A stretch of DNA of 64,000 nt, taken from the NCBI GenBank assembly GCA_905178155.1, contig CAJINV010000010.1:1502094-1566093 (forward strand), in the 5' to 3' direction. Made by a program: the position numbers and the translations under genes. The stretch's first letter is position 1, and the number at the start of each line of letters is the position of its first letter. This document shows positions 11,296-20,816 of the stretch, in pieces. The notes under the pieces were generated by a model. The model was not told the DNA's origin. It saw only the letters and a list, made by a program, of their open reading frames with translations, and made no database searches. The stretch is from Amoebophrya sp. A120. Lineage: Eukaryota; Sar; Dinophyceae; Syndiniales; Amoebophryaceae.

Positions 11296-14200
11296 ATGTC
11301 CTTCTTCTTCACGTCCACTTTTCGTCACCTCCCGCAAACCGCCCTCCGGCTCACCGGCGCCACGACCGCGGTTTCTTGTGAGGAAATCCGGAAGGGGGAA
11401 GTGGTCAACTGGTCAGGTACCAGGAAATCCGGCAAGAATGCCGAGACGGTTGTTGTGGAAGATACAGAGGATTTGGCGACATTTATGGAGAAAAGAAAGC
11501 AGGAACTGCTGAGCCAAAGACTGTACTCTCCGTCGTACCGCAGAAGTCATCAAAGTGGCACGACAATCACGAACCTCGCGGATGCCATCCCGCGGCAGAA
11601 TTTCCTCCGACCTCTAGGTGCGTGTTTGAGTCCGAACGGAGCAGGATTGATCGCTGTGGAGGAGGAGGAAATACTGAAGAACATCAAAGCGGATGAAAAT
11701 GATTTCACATCCAGCAATACAAACTCCCCTTCAACAACAACAGCACCCGCTGCTCAAATGTTGTCCTGCGAAAAACTTCGGGACATCAAAATCGACAAGG
11801 AAAACATGACCATCACTGTTGGTGCGGGCTGCACGGTGCAGGAGGTGTTGGAAACTTTGGATGAGCAGAATTTGACTCTCTCGAACTTCTCCTCTGTCAC
11901 CGACCAAACCATCGCAGGGTGGACGCAGGTTGGAGCGCACGGAACGGGGGTGTACGATTCAACGGTAGATGACATGGTGGTTGGTATTGAGGTCGTCACG
12001 CCGAGCAGTCACGGGGTCGTGAAATTGGACAAGAAACAGCTGGAGGGAGAACTTTCAAAAGCTACATCCTCTAGTAATGCAACGGCCGGATCCACTACTA
12101 CTGCACTTTCTTCCTCGTCTTCTCAACTCGCGTCCAAACTCGAGGATTTCTACCATCTGCGCTGCGGCCTGGGTTTGTTCGGCGTGGTTTCCTCCCTGAC
12201 GCTGAAGGTGGTGCCGAAATTTCAGCTGAAAGAGTCAATCTACGTTTTGACCAGGAAAGAAGTGGTGAACGGGCACCGGGAGCGGATCAGGAGACACCGG
12301 CTATGAATTGCAAGAGCATCGTACTAGTACAAATTGCATATACAGATTTTCTCAGCGTGAAAAATTGAATTTGTCACTCTGTTTTACCTTGCTGGAAAGA
12401 AAATTTGTCATGCATGCCTGCAAGTAGTACGGGTACGAAACTTTTGCACAGGATACCGGCACGTCAGGTACCACTGGATCCCCTGGACAGAAGACGTGGT
12501 GGTCACGGTGTGTGATCCAGTGCTGGGGAATACTTCAAGTTCTGGCTCCAATATATCGACTGCGAGGTCACTGGAAAAAATGCAACCTGACAGTGAAGAA
12601 GACGACGCAGAGGAATCTTCCTTCGCGCCAGAAAGGGAGTCGTATCTGACAAAACTGTATCCTGTGCAAAAGTATCGCACTCGTACAAATGCAAGTCTTG
12701 CATTACAAATCTTGTTTTCAAGGGCAAGGCAAATCCGCATTACAAATTTTATTTCTAATGCTGAGGACGAGATTTGTAATGCATTTATACGAATACGATA
12801 CTTTTGCAGTTCATAAACTGAACGAAAAAACCAACACGATCGGTGCTTTAGACACAGCAACCGTGAAGGAGGTGAACCAGATATCAAACAAAAAGGTGCT
12901 ATACATTAACGGTTTCCAGAGGTTGCAGCTATGCACGACAGATTTTTCCTAGAATGCACGGCATGCAATACAAATTTAGGCTCCCTTTCTAATGCGGTCC
13001 TGCATTACAAATTCCGTTAACGTTAACGCTTTTTCCTGTGATACCAAAAAGAAGCACAGTTTTGGCGGAATTTGGTGCAGAAAAGGGGAAAACGGTTTAC
13101 GGAGGAATTGAAGAGCCAGGACGTCGGAGGCGGTGGGTATCATTTCTACGGTGAGCCGTTGTCGAAAACAAGCAACAACAGAAATTCGCTATCGCTGAGG
13201 AATCGGTCTGCAAGGTCCGGCGCTCAACAAGACGCCCTATTCTCTGATTTCGACCCGAGGTCTTCTCATTTTCATTGGAACATGGACACGGCGGCGACGA
13301 TAAGAAATTCTTCTTCATCTTCATCCGCCTCCAGATCTAGCACGACGTCAGCCAAAGGAGCCAACACTTTCAATTGCAAAGCCCTTCAGAGACAAGCAGA
13401 CTCCAAAGACATCCTCGGTTTCCAGTGCGGAGGATCGCAGCACGTCATGGAGATTTGTTTCAAAGTGAACGACAAAGACTTCAACTCCCCCATGACCAGT
13501 TTCTCCCGGCCGGAGCACAGTCTGGACAACGATCTCCACTACATGCTGGAACTGCTGGATATGGCGTTCGCAGACGTTACATTCTCAACTGTTACATGAA
13601 ATTTGTAATGCAAGAATGGCAAAAGTGAAGGGGAAAAGATTGCGCCTTTTGCATTACAGGTTTGGGGCCGATTGTCTTTGTCATGGTATCTAGCGCGTCA
13701 AGAACGTGTCATGCGAAGCAGCTTGGTTATGTAGATGTAGATGCTGGTCGTGCCAATTTTGCATGACAAAGTCATGTAACAGCTGAGAGTGTAATGTTTG
13801 AGAGTCCCATACTGGAAAAGGTGGAGCGGCAGGAAATCGCCGCGCCGTCCCCAATCGAACAGAGGTGGACCAAAGCGTCGAAGAGCTACCTGTCCCCGTG
13901 CTACAGCGAGAAGGACAGCGATATCTTCACGTGGATTGGCGTGATCATGTACCGGGTGACACCTTCGCCAGATGCAGTTACAGCAACTCCAGCACCGGCG
14001 GGATCCGAATCCGAATCTTCATCGGAGGACCACCATGCGGTAAAAATGCAATCAGATTCATCCAACCAGGAGACGTCCTCGATATCAAATGCAAGTCTGT
14101 CTGGGTCTGGAAGATTGCAAGTTTGTCATGCTTGTCTCACATGACTCTTGACTTGAACCTGTAATGCACTTGACAGGAAATAAAGAGCCTCTTGCCTGTC

Positions 14201-14641
14201 ATGCAAAAATGTAGTTTGTCATGCGGAAAGCGAAACACAAAGGAGCCCAGAAACTTGTCATGCGTGGCTGCCTATTGGAGTGTCCTCGCAATTCATATTA
14301 TGAATTGCGAGGACACTCCAACCATATTTGCGAATTTATGACATAAATTAGCATCACAAGTTTCCAGACCCAACCATATTTGCGTTTGATAGTCGAGAAC
14401 GTTAGCCGATATCGAAAACTACTTCAACTACTACGCGGGACAGCACCTCGCTTTGTGCCTCCGGTATAATGGGGTGGTGCATTGGGGCAAGATGCCGCGG
14501 TTTTTCGAACAAGATTTGTACCCGTTGGCGAAAGCTTGTGTGAAGAAAAGATTTGGGGAAATGAATTTAGAAAGCGTCGGGATGGTTCGCAGGAAATACG
14601 ATCCACTAAAAATGCTCGGAATGGCGCCGTGGGAGTATTGA
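11296..14641 (+). CDS. GLDH: L-galactono-1,4-lactone dehydrogenase (ascorbate biosynthesis)
   Basis: Exons 11296-12300, 12460-12657, 12821-12895, 13051-13578, 13800-14081 and 14396-14641 encode about 777 residues. The N-terminus (MSFFFTSTFRHLPQTALRL) looks like a mitochondrial presequence. Recognised landmarks in order: NWSGT, LGACLSPNGAGL, ITVGAGCTVQEVLE and QVGAHGTG of the FAD-binding PCMH fold; RYHWIPWTEDVVV; EAQFW; DILGFQCGG; PIEQRW; YSEKDSDIFTWIGVIMY; and VVHWGKMP near the end. The enzyme oxidises L-galactono-1,4-lactone to ascorbate, passing electrons to cytochrome c in plants. Leu stands where related oxidases have the flavin-linking His, and Ala is kept in GAHGTG, both as in the plant dehydrogenase. 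It is longer than the plant enzyme because of Ser/Thr-rich inserts. All five introns are introners. Confidence 0.88.
12301..12459 (+). mobile_element. Introner, family B
   Basis: TIRs are CTATGAATTGCAAGAGCATC at the left and GTACGAAACTTTTGCACAGG-AT at the right. ACCGG precedes the element and also ends it. Removal gives Arg-His-Arg-His-Val-Arg-Tyr, matching the family sequence exactly. No cut in the equivalent range gives GT-AG. Confidence 0.88.
12658..12820 (+). mobile_element. Introner, family B
   Basis: TIRs are TATCCTGTGCAAAAGTATCG and CGATACTTTTGCAGTTCATA. AAACTG is duplicated (12652-12657 and 12815-12820). The interior carries GCATTACAAAT and ATTTGTAATGC facing each other. Phase 0 removal keeps the GLDH frame; the boundaries are not GT-AG. 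Confidence 0.88.
12896..13050 (+). mobile_element. Introner, family C
   Basis: The inner inverted termini are ATACATTAACGGTTT and GTTAACGTTAACGCTTTTTC. AAAAAG flanks both sides (12890-12895 and 13046-13051). The GLDH family sequence (NKKEAQFW) requires a 155-nt excision. GT at 12896 with AG at 13050-13051 would remove 156 nt and break the frame. Confidence 0.75.
13579..13799 (+). mobile_element. Introner, family D
   Basis: TIRs are ACATTCTCAACTGTTACATG and CATGTAACAGCTGAGAGTGT-AATGT. The interior has TTTGTAATGC and GCATGACAAA facing each other. The exon edges can shift by a base or two; the cut given keeps the PIEQRW exon in frame. Ends are non-canonical. Confidence 0.8.
14082..14395 (+). 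mobile_element. Introner, family A, with a perfect internal palindrome
   Basis: TIRs are ATATCAAATGCAAGTCTGTC and ACCATATTTGCGTTTGATAG. TCG is duplicated (14079-14081 and 14393-14395). Removal yields SSRTLADIENYF, continuing the dehydrogenase. A 23-bp palindrome sits at 14275-14321. Confidence 0.88.
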
Positions 14642-15668
14642 AGAAATGACGGTTACCGGCGAATCTTCAGAATTTTTTCTTGACTTTGAGACTAATACGC
14701 GTGGCACTGTCCTCCTATCTACTGAAGGCTACGCCGGCGTGTTTGTGTAGTGTTGCGAGTAGAACAAGTACTAGTTTCAGATCTAACCGAAGCGGCTGCG
14801 TCTCGTACGGTTTCGCTCGCGATGAGCATTGAGAAGATCTGGAACTGTGATACCTACGCCGATCTGGATTAACGCTGATCTGGATCAGGATGCTGAAACT
14901 ACGTGGAATCGTAGTGCCCATGGTCCTCTTCAGATCCCCACTACTTCCAACTCGAAAAGTAGTACCAAGAACGCTGCAGCAATACAGAATGTAAAATCGT
15001 CTTATTTGGACGAAATTTATTCGGGATGTTGCATTCTTCCTGTAAGGGATGATCCTCGTTCACACGAACCGAAGTTCTTTCTCCGGCGGTGCTGCTGTGG
15101 CGACTTGGTACAGAAAAGTCAGGACGATCTAGAAATTTTGAAGCTGATCATACGTGTTGATCTTGCCTTCTACAGGTTTTGACTTTTCCGATGCCCTTAG
15201 TTCTTCTCGAAGAGAATGTTCCGATCAAGATCTTGTGAAATTCATGGCATAGTAGATAAAAATAAAAAGAAAAACGAAAGCAAGATTATGTATAGAATTG
15301 GTTCTCTGTGTCTTCAAGTTCAGTCAATCGCATTCATTGAATTGCTGCGTACCAATATTTTTTGCGAAGAAGCCCGTGCTTACCGACATCAGAAGCGACG
15401 GAATTGGTCTAGGAGCTTGTGCTTGTGGTGGTTCATCATTTATTTATTTCGTTTACATTTTTTCCGTGTTGGTTGGACTTGCAGTAAAAGAAACATATTC
15501 AATCATCTGTGGTGTCAATAATAGACATAGACGAGTTCCACCTGGAGGACGCTCTTGCGTTTCTTATCGACCGTTGCCGGCACCGGCTACAGCTAAATCA
15601 AACCGAGGTCGCTGGACAAAGCCCCTTAACCACCAGCAGCAGCAAGCAGAGTACTTAGTGCAAAAACC
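14642..15668. other. Intergenic, no gene seen
   Basis: Open frames such as 15298-15768 run into the next gene in another frame and lack coding-like composition. It probably includes the leader of the following gene. Confidence 0.55.
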
Positions 15669-18113
15669 ATGTCGAGCGCGACGCCCTCGACGTCAGCCGG
15701 AAGTAGTCCTCGGCGTGAAGGAGAAGAAGAAGTGGACGAGCGCGTCATCGGAGGTGCGGAAACGCTAGAGGAGTTTCTTCGTGCAGTTCGTGAGGATGAG
15801 TGGAAGCGCGTGCGGGAAATTTCTTGTCCGAGAAAGGGGGACCTACTGCACAACCGGTGGCTTCATGTCCGCCAAGATCACGTAAACGGACTTTTGACGG
15901 AACTTTCGAAGCGCGGTACGCATGTTCCTCATTCAATTTACTTTGTGCTTGCGGAATTGCTTTCCAGCATCTACCGTGATCGCGATTATGCTGGCAGGAG
16001 AGATTTTATGTGTGTAACGTCGGCGCTTGACAGCGAACTAGCGGGCTGGCGGTTGCTGCTGAAGATTTACGACAACGATCCCCATCCGCCTGACCTTAAC
16101 AAAATTCCATCCACCGAGAGTGTGCCCTGCAGACCGTTTATGGTTAATTGCATATCTGCGATTTGGCAACCGAGACGCGGCCGCTTTGTCAGCCGATCGT
16201 ATTTGGACGATCACCTCGGGCTTCGCTTCGAAGACGTGATCAACGAATTTTCAGCACGAGGCGTCCGGATCACCGCGAAGTTCCTTAAGGTGTTGATGAA
16301 CATGATTACCGACCAGGAGCTGAAAGACATGATGAAAAACCCAACGCTTGATCAACAACAACAGCGCGATCCGGTTAAAGAGGTCCGGCGGTTGTGCCTG
16401 CACACCGCGGACTTGCTGACAAAGGGCTTAGCGCCAGAGCGTGCAGCGGAAGTACTGAGTGCGGCAGTGAAAGACGTCCCCTACCATGCTCCAGAGTTTT
16501 TGGCCTTCGACCAGCATCTGCTTCGTGCGTTTGTGGCTCGTGGCGCAGCTGTCCCGATCGGGCTCTACCAGACGATTCTCGACGCAGAGGGTCAAGATGG
16601 TAACCAGCTTTTCTCGCGGATCGCTATCGAAGTTCCCGAGCGTCCGTTCTACAGTGTGATGGAGTATCACTTCGTTCGGATCTTCGATGAGATTGATCCA
16701 AGTCCGCCTGATCTGAATGAGCCCGTGCTGAGCAAGTCGATCTGCATGATATTGCGTGCGTGGCTGCGCTGCTTCTGCAGAGGCGAGGACGACGAGCAGA
16801 TGATAATCAGTCTGCTGTCTCGCTTCGTGGCGCGTGGATTTCGCGTACCGCACCACCTTTACCTGGGCATGGCGCAAGAGAGAAAAGCCTCTATTCTGCT
16901 GCCGGTTTTCGACGAGAATCCGCACTACCCGGACATCACTGCAGTAGACGACGAGTATGGGACGACCTCCACTCTGGCGCATTTCTTTCGCGACGACTAC
17001 GACACCATGCTGCAACTTCTGCAGAGGGGTGCGCGCTGCCCGAAAGATCTCGGCCTGCGAGCACGGAATGAACCAGGTTCTATGGCCCGACTGGCAGAAG
17101 ATTCGCAGAATGTGCACACGGCTTTCATGACAGAGCATTTGAAGACTTGTTTGAAAGCGGCGAAAGCCGCTTTGCAAAGTCAACACGTCAACTCCAGCAA
17201 GACTTCTTCGGGGGCCAGCAGCGAGTCCGCCTTAGATAAGGAAGCTTTTTTATCAAAGGTGACGACGGCACTGCGCCACGACCTTGTTGTTGATCGTTTG
17301 ACGAGAACCGTTCCACGTGCCCAGGGCAGGAGCATGGCACAAATCAGGGAATCGATTCGTGGTGCCGTGGATCGCTTCTACACGACTCTTGCGAGAACCT
17401 ACGGAGGAATGATTTGCACCGGGCCGGAGGCGCTTTCGGTCGTGTATCAATATCTGGTCTTGCACGGTCAAGATGATAACTCCGAGATGAATCACGACGA
17501 CGCAGTTTTTCTCCTGTGCCAGCAACTCCTTCAGTCCGCCTCAGAGTACGGCTGGGACCTTCCGGCCTGTGGGCCCGGAAGCATCGCGATGATTCTGACT
17601 CTATTACAGGCACGAGTGAACCTAGCAGAAGCTTCTGAAGATTCCGCCCCGCTGCCTGCGGACATGCAGGAATTCGAGAAACTTCTCCTGACGCAGCAAA
17701 TTCAAGATCAAAGCTCAGTGAAAGAAGAAGCACGCGCCCGGCTGCTGGAATACTGTCATCGCGGTGACATCCAGATCAAGAAAATCTACGACGCAATAGC
17801 ATCAGGTGAAGAGGGCAGCTGCACTTGGGGAGTGAATTCCCTTCGCGGTTTGTTTTTCCAAGCGTTACAGGCGGAGTTCGCGCATTTGTTTGCAAAAGTA
17901 GTTCCTGAACCGGATGAGGATGGGTTCGCTGCCATGACAACAGATGCTGGACAGCTGTTGCAGACGGTCACTGGAATTGCGGAGACATTCACAAGAACCC
18001 TGACTCAAGAATGGACGAACGTGCCGGAGTTGCTGGAGCCATTTCTTGATGAACAGGACGAGCAAAGTATATACTGCAGTTCACATCGCAGGCTTTTCCT
18101 TTTGTGTGCTTGA
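15669..18113 (+). CDS. Intronless 814-residue ankyrin-like repeat protein, copy 1
   Basis: A single uninterrupted exon from ATG to TGA, with a Ser/Thr-rich start followed by VIGGAETLEEFLRAV. I do not recognise the family by name. A unit recurs about five times: a helix ending in ARG or RGA plus a hydrophobic pair, for example LLTELSKRGTHVPHSIY, VINEFSARGVRITAKF, LLRAFVARGAAVPIGLY, LLSRFVARGFRVPHHLY and MLQLLQRGARCPKDLG. These are often followed by a segment such as LLKIYDNDPHPPDLN or IFDEIDPSPPDLN. The LL-x-RGA pattern resembles ankyrin helices, but the spacing (about 90-110 residues) is far longer than a standard 33-residue ankyrin repeat. No membrane segment or signal peptide. A tandem paralogue lies 2.7 kb downstream. 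It lacks introns although most neighbours have many. Confidence 0.8.
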   Translation: MSSATPSTSAGSSPRREGEEEVDERVIGGAETLEEFLRAVREDEWKRVREISCPRKGDLLHNRWLHVRQDHVNGLLTELSKRGTHVPHSIYFVLAELLSSIYRDRDYAGRRDFMCVTSALDSELAGWRLLLKIYDNDPHPPDLNKIPSTESVPCRPFMVNCISAIWQPRRGRFVSRSYLDDHLGLRFEDVINEFSARGVRITAKFLKVLMNMITDQELKDMMKNPTLDQQQQRDPVKEVRRLCLHTADLLTKGLAPERAAEVLSAAVKDVPYHAPEFLAFDQHLLRAFVARGAAVPIGLYQTILDAEGQDGNQLFSRIAIEVPERPFYSVMEYHFVRIFDEIDPSPPDLNEPVLSKSICMILRAWLRCFCRGEDDEQMIISLLSRFVARGFRVPHHLYLGMAQERKASILLPVFDENPHYPDITAVDDEYGTTSTLAHFFRDDYDTMLQLLQRGARCPKDLGLRARNEPGSMARLAEDSQNVHTAFMTEHLKTCLKAAKAALQSQHVNSSKTSSGASSESALDKEAFLSKVTTALRHDLVVDRLTRTVPRAQGRSMAQIRESIRGAVDRFYTTLARTYGGMICTGPEALSVVYQYLVLHGQDDNSEMNHDDAVFLLCQQLLQSASEYGWDLPACGPGSIAMILTLLQARVNLAEASEDSAPLPADMQEFEKLLLTQQIQDQSSVKEEARARLLEYCHRGDIQIKKIYDAIASGEEGSCTWGVNSLRGLFFQALQAEFAHLFAKVVPEPDEDGFAAMTTDAGQLLQTVTGIAETFTRTLTQEWTNVPELLEPFLDEQDEQSIYCSSHRRLFLLCA

Positions 18114-20816
18114 TCGATCGTACTTATGTTTTTGATCGTGAAGAAGTATTGCTTCTGAAGATCCAGATGAGATGAACATGAGGACCGCATTTCAACGACA
18201 ACAGTCAAGAAAGCCACCCTTTACAAAATAATTACAGGCGGACCAGAGTCCAAATTGTAGTAGAAGAAAGCACACGGTGGAGGCGAAGGAAGATGCTCGC
18301 GGGCGGGCGAAAGAAATTATTGTGTCCTGCGAGAGCTGCAGATAACGCCGCTCGTGAAGATGATCGGAAAAATTAATAAAATTATGTGCTGAAGCTGAAC
18401 GCTCGGATGGAGAACAACTGTAAGAAGAATCATGAGCACCACAGGCCGGAAGCGGAACTTCTTCTTCACCTCCTGGCGCCTTTTCTCGATTTTCGGGAGG
18501 AGCAAAGTAAGTACTTCTACTACTGCACTGCTGAATGTAGATTCGCTCGATCGGTCGGCACTCTTATATATTTTATTAGATTTCTTCATGCAGCTCCAAC
18601 TTTGCAGATGACCATCATGATGAAGATGTACAGTAGCGGGTACTTAGCGCCGAGCCGCTGTATCGAAGAAGAAGAACCGGCACTCGACGTGCAAGAGTAA
18701 CTTATTCATATTTATGCTGAAGCTTAAATCAACATCGCAGGTTTTTGAAACGCCTCGGGCCAGTCTCCGGAACAGGATCCAGATATGCACCAGCATAGTA
18801 CCGTCGGTGCGTCAGCGAGGAGCGCTGTTGCACGAGTATCTGCTCGGGGTCGATGAAGTGCTGATGCTGTGAAAAATAAGAATCTTCATGTATGTTCTGA
18901 CGTAACTAACTGCTCGTCTCAGACGCAAACTCAAAATTGAAACGGGTAGTCTGCTGGTTCTTGGTCGATTTACCTCTATATCTATTCTCATTCCGTAGCA
19001 CCAGCCGCAATGTAATTTATTCCGCTTTACATACCTGAAAATTGATGTAGATGAAAGAGAGACTTATCGATTTGCTATATATTTTCGCACTCTTTTATTT
19101 TATAGCCATGATTTGGAACACGAATAACTACAATTGCATGAGATGAAAAGCGATTGGAAAAAGCTCGCTCAGCGGCATCTGCCGCTGGAGGTCACGCACA
19201 ACAGAAGAAAAAATTGAAGTAGCGTTACTTTATTCGAGATCGTTTTTTTTTTTTACGTTTTTATATCGAGACAACAAAAATCCGTATTTCTTGCTAAACA
19301 AAACTCACAGTTCAAGGCCCAAATAGAGTTTTGGTTTTCATTTCAACACGTGTCCGCTGTCCAAAAGAGAGTCGCTCGGATGTCGATACCCTTCCGAAAA
19401 AGTGTTGAGAACCAAAGAAAAGAACTAAACTCTATGAAACAAAAACTATTATGTGTATGTCGCTCGTCGTGTATGATTTAATTCGAACCGCACACGGGGG
19501 AGGAAATACAAACAAATAGATGCATACGACCGATGACTATGTTTTTCTGAAGACGATGAACGGTTCTCCGAAAGTCTACAACTTGAAGAAGAACACAAAA
19601 ACCGCACGACAAATGAGATTTTTATTTTGGAAAAACAATGAAAAAAAGATAAAATAAAAAAAGAGCGTGATGACGAGGACAAGGCGAGTCTAAAGATGAA
19701 GGTAGTTGGGGGGACCAATGTAGTGCCCTGTATCTCTTGTTCACCGCTTCGAGCGAAGGAGCCGACTTTTAGTGCCATTAAGTGCGTCAACGACTGAGGG
19801 AATTAATTTTCGATCTCGATACTAGCAGGTCCGTGTCGAAGATCTGTCTCGAAGATGTGCGCGCAGAGTATATGACTGTCAGTGAACCGAACCACGACAG
19901 TTCTTCTTGATGATGAACAATGGCAGGGCTGCCGGACGTCTTATGCGAAGTTGGAGATCATTTGCGTGGAATAGATATGGGTGCAGTTGTAGTCTCAAGG
20001 CGAGGACATCACATTCCTGCGTCGCCCACGATCCGTGGTAGCATTTCATTCAACTGAAGTGAGACTAAGACGTGGCTTCTAGCACCAGTCGAGTAGACCC
20101 AAAGGGATCATTTGTAGTTGGTGCTTGATCAGCTTGCCACGTGGTGTGTACGATTGGATACGAGCTGCAGTGGAAAGTGAGCAACTATGCATGGTCATGG
20201 ACTCCACCTCGCATGGTCGATCGACAGCAATATTATCTTGCAACTCTTCACGACTCCATGGAAACGCAACAAGGTCTTGGTCAATATTATTTTGCTGTAG
20301 CTGTGTTTCACTTTAAAGCGCGCCTACTGCAGGTACTACACCAATGTGTGGAGATATCCCTAGTACTACTTGCAGGTGTTTCACAATCACTTTTTCATTT
20401 CGTATTTCTACTTTTCAGGCCATCGCACCGAAGTCCACCAGATGGAGTTCGAAACTTTTCCAAAAACTCACAGTAAGCAACTACCTCGCGGTTTTTGTGA
20501 AGACGGTATCACTTTTCACCTTCACAACGCTGATTACCCATACCCATTAATATAATTTTTTTTTTTTCTATTGATCTATGAGATACTACTGGCATCCTAG
20601 CACCTGTTATTGAACAGGACGAATGGCCGGTAGTTTTTGCGACATCGTGGTAGGCATTCGTTTCTTTTGATTGAAAATAGAGATCAGCACGTTTGGATTC
20701 ATCTGGCCACATCGTCGTGCGGCTCCTTTTGCCACAACTAGCCTACTTATTTTGTTGTAGCCTCAACATCTATAATTGACGAGAAAACCACTGAAGCTTC
20801 ATCTTTCGTCGAAAAC
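18114..20816. other. Long intergenic region between the twin genes, no gene seen
   Basis: 2.7 kb, AT-richer in parts (19200-19700), with only short ORFs on both strands. I see no tRNA, no inverted-repeat element of the introner families and no remnant of the flanking repeat-protein genes. Confidence 0.5.

Noticed and set aside
15298-15768. 156-codon ORF upstream of the first repeat-protein gene
   Set aside because: It overlaps the start of the clear 814-residue ORF in another frame and has no counterpart before the paralogous copy at 20817.
18114-20816. Search for a third repeat-protein copy or a relic between the twins
   Set aside because: No segment of the region translates to the recurring ARG or PPDLN motifs in any frame that I could read.
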